Shown here piece by piece: positions 1-8,473 of a stretch of 64,000 nucleotides of DNA. Source of the stretch: Streptomyces sp. CB00316. Its GTDB lineage: Bacteria > Actinomycetota > Actinomycetes > Streptomycetales > Streptomycetaceae. The notes under the pieces were generated by a model. The model was not told the DNA's origin, did not search any database, and saw only the letters and a program-made list of their open reading frames with translations. The stretch covers positions 806,001 to 870,000 of the forward strand of contig NZ_LIXI01000001.1 in NCBI RefSeq assembly GCF_001905595.1. Direction: 5' to 3'. How positions within the stretch are numbered: the first letter of the stretch is position 1; each line of letters opens with the position of its first letter. A program made the position numbers and the translations under genes.

Positions 1-304
1 TGAGCGTGAACGCCTTCTCGCACAGCACATGCTTCCCGGCCCTCAGCGCGAGCGCGGCCGCCGCGTGGTGCGCCGAGTGCGGGGTGGCCACGTACACCAC
101 GTCCACCGCGTCGTCGGCGACCAGCTCCGCCCAGCTCCCGTAGGCCCGGGCGATCCCGTGGCGCTCGGCGAAGGCCCGCGCCGAGGCCTCCGTACGCGAG
201 GCGACCGCCACCACCTCGGCGCCCGGCAGCGCCTGTACGTCCGCCGTGAAGGTCGCGGCTATGCCGCCCGTCGCCAGAACACCCCAGCGCACCGTCCTGA
301 TCAT
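1..304 (-). CDS. Gfo/Idh/MocA-family oxidoreductase, N-terminal part (runs off window)
   Basis: Only the first 101 residues lie in the window. The reading frame begins MIRTVRWGVLATGGIA, a Rossmann nucleotide-binding start, and reaches an HVLCEKAFTLN segment that matches the EKP-like motif of the family near residue 95. Members are NAD(P)-dependent dehydrogenases or reductases acting on sugars, inositols or related polyols; the substrate cannot be read from this part. Its start faces away from the Bcr/CflA exporter gene, so the two are divergent with about 77 bp between them. The Shine-Dalgarno sequence is weak. Confidence 0.85.
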   Translation of the reverse strand, partial: MIRTVRWGVLATGGIAATFTADVQALPGAEVVAVASRTEASARAFAERHGIARAYGSWAELVADDAVDVVYVATPHSAHHAAAALALRAGKHVLCEKAFTL

Positions 305-381
305 GCCCGCCACCCCAACCAGCCCGAAAAAGGTATCGACCACTCCGGCCGAGCTGAGAGCATAGATGCGGATTCAACGAT

Positions 382-1809
382 GTGGAGACGAGAATGCCGG
401 ACAGCGGCGGCAGCCGGGCCCAGCGAGAACACCTACCGACCTCCGGGACCGGTCCCGGAACCGACAGCGCGCCGCTCACCCCGCACGGAGACGCCGGTGC
501 CCTCTCCGTCGACCCGGGCGCCCCGCAGGTCACCGCCCCCGCCGGTCTCCCGGCGGCTCCTGAGGCAGGCGCCCTCACCGGCCCCGCCGTCAAGGCGGCC
601 CGGCGCACCGGGTTCCTGGTCACCATGGTCCTCGGCGGGCTCACCGCCCTGCCGCCGCTCTCCATGGACATGTACCTCCCGGCGCTCCCCGCGGTCACCG
701 ACTCCCTCGGCGCCCCCGCCGCCACCATCCAGCTCACACTGACCGCGTGCCTGGCAGGGATGGCGCTCGGCCAGCTCGTCGTCGGACCGATGAGCGACCG
801 CTGGGGCCGCCGCAGGCCGCTGCTCCTCGGCATGGTCGTCTACGTCATCGCCACCGCGATCTGCGCCCTCGCCCCCTCCGCCCAACTCCTCATCGGCTTC
901 CGCCTCCTCCAGGGGCTCGCGGGCGCCGCGGGCATCGTGATCGCCCGGGCGGTGGTGCGCGACCTCTACGACGGCGTGGAGATGGCCCGCTTCTTCTCCA
1001 CCCTGATGCTGATCTCCGGCGCCGCCCCGATCATCGCCCCGCTGATCGGGGGCCAGGTGATGCGCTTCACCGACTGGCGCGGCATCTTCGTCGTGCTGAC
1101 CGGCGTCGGGATCGTGCTCACGCTCGTCGTCTGGAAGTGGCTGCACGAGACCCTGCCACCCGGCAGCCGCCACACCGGCGGGGTCGGCGAGGCCCTGCGC
1201 ACGATGCGCGGGCTGCTCGCGGACCGGGTCTTCACCGGCTACATGATCACCGGTGGGCTCGCCTTCGCCGTCCTGTTCGCCTACATCTCCGCGTCCCCCT
1301 TCGTCGTGCAGGAGATCTACGGAGCCTCCCCGCAGACCTTCAGCCTGCTGTTCGGCCTCAACTCGATCGGGCTGATCGCGGTCGGCCAGATCAACGGCAA
1401 GCTGCTGGTGGGCCGGATCAGCCTGGACAAGGTGCTCGGCTTCGGCCTCGCCGTCATCGTGCTGGCGGCCGTGGCGCTGCTGCTCATGACCACGGGCGTG
1501 TTCGGCGAGGTCGGGCTCGTGCCGATCGCGGCCGGACTCTTCGTGCTGATGTCGGCGATGGGTGTGGCGATGCCCAACACCAACGCCCAGGCCCTGATGC
1601 GCACCAAGCACGCGGCGGGCTCGGCCTCCGCGCTGCTCGGCACGTCCTCGTTCCTGATCGGCGCGATCGCCTCGCCGCTGGTCGGTATCGCGGGGGAGGA
1701 CACGGCCGTCCCGATGGCGGTCGTGCAGGTGGTGTGCGCGGTGGCGGCGGTGGGCTGCTTCCTCGGGCTGTGCCGGCCGTGGCAGCGGGCGGGACAGAGC
1801 ACTCTCTAG
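382..1809 (+). CDS. Bcr/CflA-type MFS drug exporter
   Basis: A 475-residue protein of the major facilitator superfamily, Bcr/CflA subfamily, expected to expel drugs or metabolites by proton antiport across the cytoplasmic membrane. The subfamily signature MDMYLPALP follows the first membrane segment (about residues 77-97), and the loop 2-3 motif A reads GPMSDRWGRRRPLL. Twelve hydrophobic segments fit the length. The first 75 residues are a Pro/Gly/Ala-rich soluble extension that is unusual for the family, so the true start could lie further in; GTG at 382 and ATG at 394 are both in frame. The substrate is unknown. Confidence 0.85.
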   Translation: METRMPDSGGSRAQREHLPTSGTGPGTDSAPLTPHGDAGALSVDPGAPQVTAPAGLPAAPEAGALTGPAVKAARRTGFLVTMVLGGLTALPPLSMDMYLPALPAVTDSLGAPAATIQLTLTACLAGMALGQLVVGPMSDRWGRRRPLLLGMVVYVIATAICALAPSAQLLIGFRLLQGLAGAAGIVIARAVVRDLYDGVEMARFFSTLMLISGAAPIIAPLIGGQVMRFTDWRGIFVVLTGVGIVLTLVVWKWLHETLPPGSRHTGGVGEALRTMRGLLADRVFTGYMITGGLAFAVLFAYISASPFVVQEIYGASPQTFSLLFGLNSIGLIAVGQINGKLLVGRISLDKVLGFGLAVIVLAAVALLLMTTGVFGEVGLVPIAAGLFVLMSAMGVAMPNTNAQALMRTKHAAGSASALLGTSSFLIGAIASPLVGIAGEDTAVPMAVVQVVCAVAAVGCFLGLCRPWQRAGQSTL

Positions 1810-1847
1810 CCCCGTTCCAACAGGTCGGTCGGTAAGCGGACGCCCGA

Positions 1848-3167
1848 TCAGTCGGTACGCGGATACCCGATCAGACGCGTCCGCTCCTGCCGGTCCGTCC
1901 AGCGGAACACCCCGACACCCGTCGTCTCCAGCCCCGGCAGCCGGGCGTTGCGCGACAGCTGCTCGATCGTCCAGTCCGCGAGGTCCACCGCGACGGGCAG
2001 CCCGCCCCCGGAGAGCGCCTCCGAGGCGTCGCGCGCGTTCTCGGCCCCGTACGCGATCCCGTCGTCCGTCACCGAGGCCAGCGCCAGATGGCTGGAGCCG
2101 TCGTCCTCCTCGAAGCAGTGGCCCTGGCCCGCCTCCAGGTCGAAGGCCAGGTTCCCGGCGATCAGGTGGTCGCCCGAGGGGGAGAGGACCGCCTGCGGGT
2201 AGCGCCCCGGCTTTATGGCGGGCCGGTGGCACTCCACCGAGACCAGCGGCCTGCCGGTCACCGTGTCGTGCACCGTCCACAGCTCATGGGTGGCCGCCCG
2301 CTTGGCCTTCTTCGCCAGGGCCCACTTCGCCAGCACCCGGTCCGCGGCCACCGACGTCACCACGCCACTGCCCCGGTCGGTGCCCCTGGGCGCCACGTTC
2401 CGGCTGAACCAGCCGCCGCGCACCCAGAACTCCCGTGCCCCACCGACGAGCAGCCCCGCGGCGGTCTGCCCGTACACCTCGGTGAGCTGTTTGCAGGCCG
2501 GGCAGCCCTCGGGGTACTTCAGCTCGTCCGCGCTCAGTTCGGAGACCGTGCCCGTGACCGGGTCGACCAGCGTGCTGTTGGCCTGGCCGTCGCTGATCAC
2601 GATCTCCGGGCCGTTCGTGTCGACGTTCGGGGCGCCGGACCACGGCACCTCGATCCGTTGCCGGGCGCCGTCCGTCACGCCGTACACGTCGAAGGAGACG
2701 AAGGTGGACGCCGGTGTCAGCCCGTCGCCTACCTTCCCGTACGACCACGTCACGAAGTACTGCCGGTCGCCCGCGGTGACCGTGGCGAGCCTCGGGTAGT
2801 GCAGCGGGTCCGGCGGCCGCCAGGCCTGGCCCCGCCAGCCCAGCTTCCCGGTGGCGGTGTCGACGGTGCGCAGCCGGTAGCGGTTGCCGTCGGACCGCTC
2901 CAGGTAGGCGAGGCGGCCCGTCGCGTGGGAGACGGCGACCTCGGGGGAGGAGCCGATGATCTCCCAGCCCCGGTCGGTGGCGTACTGCGGCGGGACGGTG
3001 AGCCGGGTGACCGGCCCCGCGCTCGGCATGACCCGCTTCGCCGGGGCGGGGGAGGCGCCTTGACCGCCCTGGCCGTCCGGGCTGCCGCCGCAGGTCGCCA
3101 GGAGGAGGAGCAGGGCGAGGAAGACCACCCCGCCGACCAGGGCCAGCCGCACGACCTTCTGTCTCAT
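1848..3167 (-). CDS. membrane-anchored secreted protein, beta-propeller-like
   Basis: A 439-residue protein that I do not recognise beyond its architecture. It starts with a short basic stretch and a strong hydrophobic segment (residues 8-24) ending LLLLLATCGGSP, which is either an uncleaved anchor or a slightly atypical lipobox (Thr before Cys). A Gly/Pro/Ala linker follows. The rest is rich in repeated Trp-Gly, DTATGK and DPVTGT turns, as in PQQ- or WD-type beta-propellers. It carries paired Cys residues (CPAC, CHRP) that could be oxidised outside the cell. The ATG is preceded by a GGGGGAG ribosome site. It is divergent from the Rsm22-like gene. Confidence 0.65.
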   Translation of the reverse strand: MRQKVVRLALVGGVVFLALLLLLATCGGSPDGQGGQGASPAPAKRVMPSAGPVTRLTVPPQYATDRGWEIIGSSPEVAVSHATGRLAYLERSDGNRYRLRTVDTATGKLGWRGQAWRPPDPLHYPRLATVTAGDRQYFVTWSYGKVGDGLTPASTFVSFDVYGVTDGARQRIEVPWSGAPNVDTNGPEIVISDGQANSTLVDPVTGTVSELSADELKYPEGCPACKQLTEVYGQTAAGLLVGGAREFWVRGGWFSRNVAPRGTDRGSGVVTSVAADRVLAKWALAKKAKRAATHELWTVHDTVTGRPLVSVECHRPAIKPGRYPQAVLSPSGDHLIAGNLAFDLEAGQGHCFEEDDGSSHLALASVTDDGIAYGAENARDASEALSGGGLPVAVDLADWTIEQLSRNARLPGLETTGVGVFRWTDRQERTRLIGYPRTD

Positions 3168-3401
3168 GGCTCCCCCGGTGGACCGAACCTGATCTCGTCC
3201 TGTGCGCTGCGTGCCGAGCGCTCGGTGCTGCGAGCCTCGTACCTCGTCCCGATCTCGCGCGGGCCAGCGTAGCAACCACCTTCTGACCGCGTGGAGTTCG
3301 CGGAAAACCTGTTCCGGACCGGTTACCCGGACCCGCCGCAGGGGCCCGTACCCCACCCTGCCCGGACCAAGCGGAATGCGCCCGAGGGTTCCCCCTCCGC
3401 C

Positions 3402-3407
3402 TACAAT
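3402..3407 (+). promoter_or_regulatory. -10 box of probable leaderless promoter for the Rsm22-like gene
   Basis: TACAAT lies 6 nt ahead of the GTG at 3414, so transcription would begin at or next to the start codon. No Shine-Dalgarno sequence precedes that GTG, which supports both the leaderless reading and the choice of start. A clear -35 box is not visible. Confidence 0.5.
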
Positions 3408-3413
3408 TCGTCG

Positions 3414-4421
3414 GTGAACGTCACCCTCCCCACCGCCCAGTCCCTGCGCGCGGCCCTGGCCGGGCTGCTCGACGGGCTGCCGCCGAAGCAGGCCGCGCAG
3501 GCCGTCGACCGGCTGATCGCCAGCTACCGCGGGGAGACCCCGACCAACGCCCCGATCCTGCGGGACCGCTCCGACGTCGTCGCGTACGCCGCGTACCGGA
3601 TGCCCGCCACCTTCGAAGCCGTACGGTCCGCCCTCGACGCCCTGGTCGAGGCCGCGCCCGACTGGGCGCCGGCCACCCACACCGACGTCGGCGGCGGCAC
3701 GGGAGCGGCGAGCTGGGCGGTGGCCGGGGCCTGGGAGGGTGCGGCGACGACCGTCCTGGACTGGGCCGAGCCCGCCCTCGCCCTCGGCCGGGAACTGGCC
3801 GAGGCGTCCGGGGTGCCGTCCCTGCGGGAGGCCCGCTGGGAGCGGGCCCGGATCGGCGCGGCGCTGGAGCTGGCACCGGCGGACCTGGTCACCGTCAGCT
3901 ATGTACTCAAGGAGCTCACCACCGAGGCCAGGACCGAGCTGGTCGACGCGGCCGCCGCGGCCGGGCAGGCCGTGGTGATCGTGGAGCCCGGCACCCCCGA
4001 CGGGTACGACCGGATCGTCGAGGCCCGGGACCGGCTGATCGTCGCCGGGCTGCGGATCGCCGCCCCCTGCCCGCACAGCGGCACCTGCCCGATCACCCCC
4101 GGCGCGGACTGGTGCCACTTCTCGGCCCGGGTCAGCCGCTCCTCGCTGCACCGGCAGGTCAAGGGCGGCTCGCTCAGCCACGAGGACGAGAAGTTCGCTT
4201 ACGTCGTCGCCACCCGCTTCCCCGCCACCCCGGCGCCCGCCCGGATCACCCGCAAGCCGCAGCTCCGCAAGGGCCAGGTCCTGCTGGAGCTCTGCACCCG
4301 CGACGAGGGCCTGTCCCGCTCCACGGTCACCAAGCGCCACGGCGAGCTGTACCGGGCGGCCCGGGGCATCGCCTGGGGCGACCCCTGGCCGCCGGAGGGC
4401 ACGGCCCGAGCCGGGTGGTGA
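3414..4421 (+). CDS. Rsm22-like small ribosomal subunit protein / class I methyltransferase fold
   Basis: A 335-residue protein of the Rsm22/METTL17 family. A SAM-binding glycine loop HTDVGGGTGAAS sits near residues 89-100. A cysteine cluster CPHSGTCPITPGADWCHF follows in the second half, comparable to the four-cysteine iron-sulfur motif of mitochondrial Rsm22/METTL17. The eukaryotic proteins help assemble the small ribosomal subunit; the bacterial role is less clear, and the methyltransferase activity is unproven. The frame is open upstream to 3291, but the upstream extension is Pro-rich and unlike the family, and the leaderless -10 box at 3402 favours GTG 3414. The gene converges on the dimethylargininase gene. 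Confidence 0.8.
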   Translation: MNVTLPTAQSLRAALAGLLDGLPPKQAAQAVDRLIASYRGETPTNAPILRDRSDVVAYAAYRMPATFEAVRSALDALVEAAPDWAPATHTDVGGGTGAASWAVAGAWEGAATTVLDWAEPALALGRELAEASGVPSLREARWERARIGAALELAPADLVTVSYVLKELTTEARTELVDAAAAAGQAVVIVEPGTPDGYDRIVEARDRLIVAGLRIAAPCPHSGTCPITPGADWCHFSARVSRSSLHRQVKGGSLSHEDEKFAYVVATRFPATPAPARITRKPQLRKGQVLLELCTRDEGLSRSTVTKRHGELYRAARGIAWGDPWPPEGTARAGW

Positions 4422-4514
4422 CGCGGAACCAGCCGACTCAGGCCGACCCCCGCGTCCTCCTCCCTCAGCCCCGGGGCGGCGCGCTGGATCCGGTCGGCAC
4501 GGGCAGAAGAAAAC

Positions 4515-4562
4515 GGACGCCGTTCCTCCACTGAATCGTTCCTCTGCGGAATCACGGCGTCC
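4515..4562. terminator. possible bidirectional hairpin between convergent genes
   Basis: The arms GGACGCCGT (4515-4523) and ACGGCGTCC (4554-4562) are perfect complements. An inner TCC/GGA pairing extends the stem after a 3-nt bulge, leaving a loop of about 21 nt. It lies between the stops of two convergent genes. There is no clear U-tract, and the loop is long for a terminator. Confidence 0.4.
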
Positions 4563-4597
4563 ATTCGCGGCTGGAAGGCCCCTCGGGGCGCTCGCGC

Positions 4598-5413
4598 CTA
4601 CCCCCGCAGCTCCTGTGTGCAGCACTTCACGCTGCCGCCGCCCTTGAGCAGCTCACCCAGGTCCATCGGGACCGGCTCGAAGCCCCGGTCCCGCAGCGGG
4701 TCGAGCAGCCCCGTCGCCGCCTGGGGCAGCAGGACGTGGTGGCCGTCGCTGACCGAGTTGAGGCCGAACGCCGCCGCGTCCGCCTCCTGGGCGAGCAGCG
4801 CGTCCGGGAAGAGCCGGCGCAGCACGGCCCGGCTGCCGGGGGAGAAGGCGTCCGGGTAGTACATGATCTCGTCCGCCGCCGCGTCCAGCACGCACAGCGC
4901 GGTGTCCAGGTGGTAGTAGCGCGGGTCCACCAGATCTAGGCCGATGACCGGCAGCCCGAAGAACTCCTGGGCCTCGTCGTGCGAGAGCGGGCTGGAGCGG
5001 AAGCCGCGCCCGGCCAGGAGGTAGGAGGCGGTGACCGCGAAGTCCCCCTCGCCCTCGTTGACGTGGTCCGGCTCCCGGATGTCGGTGAAGCCGTGCTCCC
5101 GGAACCACTCGCGGTGGGCCTCGGCCTCCTCGAACCGCTCCCGGTAGGCGAACAGGGCGCCGAGCACCCGCCCGCCGATCACCGTGGCGCCGTTGGCCGC
5201 GAAGACCATGTCCGGCAGCTCCGGGCGGGGGGTGAGCAGCTCGACGGTGTGGCCGAGGGCACGGTAACGGTCGCGCAGGTCCTCCCACTGGGTCTGGGCC
5301 AGCGGCAGGTCGACGGGTTTGGACGGGTCCATCCACGGGTTGATGGAGTAGGTGACCCGGAAGTGCGTCGGGGCGCACATCAGGTAGCGACGAGGGGTGG
5401 CGTCACGGTTCAA
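4598..5413 (-). CDS. ddaH: dimethylargininase (amidinotransferase fold)
   Basis: A protein of about 271 residues of the pentein superfamily, expected to hydrolyse N-omega-methylated arginines or a related guanidino compound to citrulline and an amine in the cytoplasm. The family core is clear: THFRVTYSINPWMDP near the N-terminus, the acidic NEGEGDF segment, the catalytic-histidine region YYHLDTALC, and a C-terminal Cys in GGSVKCCTQELRG. I chose TTG at 5413 because GAGGAG lies 6 nt upstream and family members begin close to TPRRYLMCAP. An ATG at 5464 in the same frame would add 17 residues but has no ribosome site. It is divergent from the TetR gene, which may control it. Confidence 0.85.
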   Translation of the reverse strand: MNRDATPRRYLMCAPTHFRVTYSINPWMDPSKPVDLPLAQTQWEDLRDRYRALGHTVELLTPRPELPDMVFAANGATVIGGRVLGALFAYRERFEEAEAHREWFREHGFTDIREPDHVNEGEGDFAVTASYLLAGRGFRSSPLSHDEAQEFFGLPVIGLDLVDPRYYHLDTALCVLDAAADEIMYYPDAFSPGSRAVLRRLFPDALLAQEADAAAFGLNSVSDGHHVLLPQAATGLLDPLRDRGFEPVPMDLGELLKGGGSVKCCTQELRG

Positions 5414-5609
5414 CTGGGGCTCCTCGCGAACGGCGGCCGGGCCGCGGAACGGTGGGATGCGCATGGTCTGCGCGTGAGCCCATGGTGCGCCGTGCGGGCT
5501 GGATCCGCAGGCCGATCGGGTGGTTCACCCGATCGTCCTACCGCGGCCATCGTCCGGCCGCCCACGTACGGGATCCGTGCAAGACGATACGTTCCGGCTT
5601 GTCCGGCGT

Positions 5610-5615
5610 TAGATT
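5610..5615 (+). promoter_or_regulatory. -10 box of probable leaderless promoter for the TetR gene
   Basis: TAGATT ends 6 nt ahead of the ATG at 5622, and no ribosome site is present. The 208-bp divergent interval 5414-5621 would carry the operators for both genes; I see only a weak CAAG...CTTG inverted pair there. Confidence 0.45.
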
Positions 5616-5621
5616 GGCCGT

Positions 5622-6251
5622 ATGGCACCCCATAAGGCACCCGTCTCCAGCCGCCGCAGCGACCGCTCCCGCCGGGCCATCTACGACGCCGCCCTGGCCC
5701 TCGTCGGCGAGAGCGGCTACCGGCGTACGACGATCGAGGGTATCGCCGCCCGTGCCGGGGTCGGCAAGCAGACGATCTACCGCTGGTGGCCTTCCAAGGC
5801 GGCCGTCCTGATGGAGGCCTTCCTGGACCTGGCCGCCCGGGCCGCCGAGGAGGCGGGCCCGCAGGCGGGCGGCGCCGAGTACGGCATCCCCGACACCGGG
5901 GACCTGGCCGCCGACCTCAAGCTCGTCCTCCGGGCCACCGTCGACGAGCTGAACGACCCGCTGATGGAGGCCCCCACCCGGGCGCTGACCGCCGAGGGCA
6001 TCGTCGACGCGAAACTGGGCGCCGAATTCGTCGGGAAGCTGCTCGACCCGCAGCTCGCGTTGTATGTCACACGGCTGCGGGCCGCCCAGGAGGCCGGGCA
6101 GCTCCGCCCCGACGCCGATCCGCGGATCGCCCTGGAGCTCCTGATCGCGCCACTCACCCACCGCTGGCTGCTCAGGACCCTCCCGCTCACCCATGCGTAC
6201 GCCGACACGATCGTCGACTACGCCCTCGGCGGACTGACCCCTCGCTCTTGA
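5622..6251 (+). CDS. TetR/AcrR-family transcriptional repressor
   Basis: A 209-residue regulator with an N-terminal helix-turn-helix at about residues 18-62. The recognition region reads TIEGIAARAGVGKQTIYRWW, with a typical following WPSKAAVLMEAF. The C-terminal half (about 70-209) is the ligand-binding and dimer domain and resembles the TetR_C_11/16 group often found beside transporters or detoxifying enzymes. It is divergently arranged with the dimethylargininase gene, so it most likely represses that gene, itself or both. The ligand is unknown. Confidence 0.88.
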   Translation: MAPHKAPVSSRRSDRSRRAIYDAALALVGESGYRRTTIEGIAARAGVGKQTIYRWWPSKAAVLMEAFLDLAARAAEEAGPQAGGAEYGIPDTGDLAADLKLVLRATVDELNDPLMEAPTRALTAEGIVDAKLGAEFVGKLLDPQLALYVTRLRAAQEAGQLRPDADPRIALELLIAPLTHRWLLRTLPLTHAYADTIVDYALGGLTPRS

Positions 6252-6403
6252 TCCTTATCCGTTATGTGGCGACATCGGGCGTGATGGTGCTCACTCGGTG
6301 CAGTGGTGCACGGCCCCACTGGTGAACTCTGGCCACCCCAACCGCCAGATGGTGCGACGATGGAGAGGCAACGCTGAGGTGAAATGCTGAGGTGAGGGGA
6401 TAG

Positions 6404-7150
6404 ATGGGCGCCGATTCCGGCCGTTTCCGCGGCACAGAGAGCAGGATCTCCCAGTGGCTGCGGCGACGTCCCAAATCACCGGGGGCCGAAGCCGAGGAGA
6501 CGGCCCGAGTGGCGATGCTCCTGGCGGTCGCCGACGCGGGCATGCCCATCGCCCCCGCCGCCCACCCCCTCGGATACCGATGTTCCTGCGAACGCATCGG
6601 CTGTCCCACCCCCGCCCGGCACCCCATCTCCTTCGCCTGGCAGACGCAGTCGACCACCGACCGCGCCCAGGTCGAGCGCTGGGCCCGCAGCCAGCCGCTG
6701 GCCAACTTCATCACCGCGACCGGCATGGTCCACGACGTGCTGGACGTCCCGCTCACCGCCGGCCGCAGCGCCCTGGAGCGTCTGCTCGCGGCGGGCATCG
6801 ATGTCGGCCCGGTCGCCCAGTCCGGCGAGGACCGGATGCTCTTCTTCACCGCCACCCGCGGCACCCCCGAGGACGAGGACGAGTGGTGGCCCTGCGAGCT
6901 GGACTGCCACCCCGAGACCATGGACGCCCACCCGGGCCTGCGCTGGCACTGCCGCGGCAGCTACGTCCTGCTGCCGCCCGCCCGGCTTCCCGGTGAGCTC
7001 GACGTCCACTGGGTGCGCGGCTCCGAGCACGAGCTGCCCGACCCGCTGACCCTGCTGGAGACGCTCACCGACGCCTGCGCGCGCTATGCGGGCAGTGCCG
7101 AGCAGAGCGAGCTGGACCACGACTCGATCGCCTGGCCGTTGAGCCGTTGA
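6404..7150 (+). CDS. stand-alone prim-pol N-terminal-like protein
   Basis: A 248-residue protein resembling the actinobacterial 'bifunctional DNA primase/polymerase, N-terminal' family (PF09250-like). It has the HPLGYRCSCERIGC entry segment, the ARHPISFAWQTQSTTDR segment and VERWARSQPLANFITATG, which match the family's ordered motifs. Where active primases carry an hhhDhD metal-binding motif, this one reads VHDVLDVP. The second acidic pair is therefore altered, and polymerase activity is doubtful. No helicase or replication gene lies nearby. A GAGGGG ribosome site precedes the ATG, and a 10-bp direct repeat (GCTGAGGTGA) lies just upstream, around 6373-6396. Confidence 0.65.
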   Translation: MGADSGRFRGTESRISQWLRRRPKSPGAEAEETARVAMLLAVADAGMPIAPAAHPLGYRCSCERIGCPTPARHPISFAWQTQSTTDRAQVERWARSQPLANFITATGMVHDVLDVPLTAGRSALERLLAAGIDVGPVAQSGEDRMLFFTATRGTPEDEDEWWPCELDCHPETMDAHPGLRWHCRGSYVLLPPARLPGELDVHWVRGSEHELPDPLTLLETLTDACARYAGSAEQSELDHDSIAWPLSR

Positions 7151-7180
7151 GCCGTCGAGTTCGTTGAGTCGTTGAGCTGT
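7139..7180. repeat. degenerate GTTGAG tandem repeats at the 3' end of the prim-pol-like gene
   Basis: Five copies of a CGTTGAG/CGTCGAG-like unit, spaced 8-12 bp, span the stop codon of the prim-pol-like gene. They look like local slippage rather than a protein site and contain no promoter match. Confidence 0.5.
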
Positions 7181-7186
7181 TACGAG

Positions 7187-7217
7187 GGGGGAGGGCCCGG
7201 GATGCGGGCCCTCCCCC
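7187..7217. terminator. strong bidirectional hairpin terminator
   Basis: The arms GGGGGAGGGCCCG (7187-7199) and CGGGCCCTCCCCC (7205-7217) are perfect 13-bp complements with a 5-nt loop. The hairpin sits between the stops of two convergent genes (7150 and 7220). It lacks a U-tract, as is common in Streptomyces. Confidence 0.8.
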
Positions 7218-7219
7218 TC

Positions 7220-8248
7220 CTACTCGCCCTTCGCCGCGACCAGACCCGGCAGCCGGTTCAGCAGCCGGACCCGGCCGCCGGAGTCGGAGCTCTGCCCACG
7301 CGCGGGCACATGGACCAGCTGGCTGGAGATCCGCTCCTTGGTGAGGCTGTTGGTGACCTCGCCGGTCATCAGCGCCTTCACATCCGCGTTGACCTCCGGC
7401 CTCAGCCCCTTCGCCGTGACCTGACGCTCGAAGTGCTTGCTGCTGAAGAAGACCAGCGCCCCGCCGTCCTCGGTGCGCAGCCCGAGCGGCCCGAACGTGC
7501 CGCCGGAGAGCGGCTGGTCGACGTACTGGTACGAGAACCCGGCCCGTCGGGTCGTGCGGCGCGTCTCGCGCCACTGCGAGGTCGCCGTGCTCGGGGCGAA
7601 GACGTCCGGGGTGCCCTTCTGCAGGTACTCGGTGTACGCGATACTCAAGTCGGCCGGAGAAACGGTCAGTTCACCGCTCTGCGGCTCCACCGGCGTGGCG
7701 AGCCCGTCCTTGTCCCGGGTGAACTCCGGCACCTGGGACGGCGGGACGACCCCGAGATAGGACGCCTTCCACAGCGCGCCGGGGCCACTGCGTACGAACA
7801 CGACCAGCCAGCGGGTGTCAAGCTTCCCGCCGTCCTCGTCCCGGTTGGAGTCGGTGTCCGCCAGGAACCAGCGCGGCCAGCCCGCCTTCTTCGGGATGAC
7901 GTAGGTGGCGTCCGTCAACTCCAGCGGCTTGTGCGCCTTGTTGCCGCCGGGGTTGTACGTCTGCCGCGCCTTCAGCCCGGCCTGGTTGATCGCCCCGAGC
8001 GACCCCGTCACCCGGTCCGCGTCCAGCGCCGGATCGTAGGCCTTGTCCGCCGCGTTGTAGGCGGTGATGAAGTCCGTCAGGGCCTGGGCGGCCTCGGACT
8101 CCGTCGCCCCCGGCAGCACTTCCAGCTCGCCGTGCACCGTCACACAGCCGCTCGCGGTCACGCACAGCACCGTCGCCGTGGCGAGCGCCGCCGTCAGCCG
8201 ACTCACCCTAGGGACTCTCGTCATCCGTTGCTTCTGCGCCTTCCGCAT
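7220..8248 (-). CDS. secreted lipoprotein of unknown function
   Basis: A 342-residue protein with a lipoprotein signal. A basic start and a hydrophobic run lead to VTASGC, with Cys at about residue 35 as the lipidation site. The mature part is soluble, has no transmembrane segment, and shows a two-part alpha/beta pattern that I cannot assign to a characterised family. ATG codons at 8248 and 8224 (MTRVPRVSRL) are both possible starts; neither has a strong ribosome site. It converges on the prim-pol-like gene and lies upstream of the gene-remnant region. Confidence 0.7.
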   Translation of the reverse strand: MRKAQKQRMTRVPRVSRLTAALATATVLCVTASGCVTVHGELEVLPGATESEAAQALTDFITAYNAADKAYDPALDADRVTGSLGAINQAGLKARQTYNPGGNKAHKPLELTDATYVIPKKAGWPRWFLADTDSNRDEDGGKLDTRWLVVFVRSGPGALWKASYLGVVPPSQVPEFTRDKDGLATPVEPQSGELTVSPADLSIAYTEYLQKGTPDVFAPSTATSQWRETRRTTRRAGFSYQYVDQPLSGGTFGPLGLRTEDGGALVFFSSKHFERQVTAKGLRPEVNADVKALMTGEVTNSLTKERISSQLVHVPARGQSSDSGGRVRLLNRLPGLVAAKGE

Positions 8249-8284
8249 CCGTCGCCCGCACTGACCGTCGAAACCCTACCGGGG

Positions 8285-8473
8285 CGGCGAACGGTGTGCG
8301 GGCGCGGTCCGGATTCAGCGCCCACACCGTGACACGGCGCCCCGGCGGGCGGCTGTGGTCGCGTGGTGTGCCGCTGGAACGTGCCGCGCTCGACGCGGAC
8401 CAGCACCGGGTTCCGCTGCCCACCTACCCCTTCCGGCGCGACCGGTACTGGGCCGATCCGCCGCCCGTCGACG
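8285..8473 (+). pseudogene. polyketide synthase acyltransferase-linker fragment
   Basis: In the frame through 8296 the sequence reads GRLWSRGV, then HRVPLPTYPF and RDRYWADPP. This is the conserved stretch that follows the acyltransferase domain of modular and iterative type I polyketide synthases, usually (V/D)LPTYPFxRxRYW. No other PKS domain lies before or after it. The frame stops at 8505 in unrelated sequence. The join to the surface-protein tail is near 8461-8475, where the reading frame also changes. I infer a deletion or recombination scar, not a working gene. Confidence 0.65.

Noticed and set aside
345..400. CTGAGA-like text before the Bcr/CflA gene, reminiscent of a TPP riboswitch
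   Set aside because: Only the short CTGAGA core is present; the paired helices and the second conserved block of the THI element are missing.
433..2280. Long minus-strand open frame over the Bcr/CflA exporter
   Set aside because: Low-complexity shadow of the real plus-strand gene; no motif and no start signal.
8285..8473. PKS linker considered as evidence of a biosynthetic gene cluster
   Set aside because: Only about 60 residues of one linker remain; no ketosynthase, acyltransferase core, carrier protein or tailoring genes are nearby.
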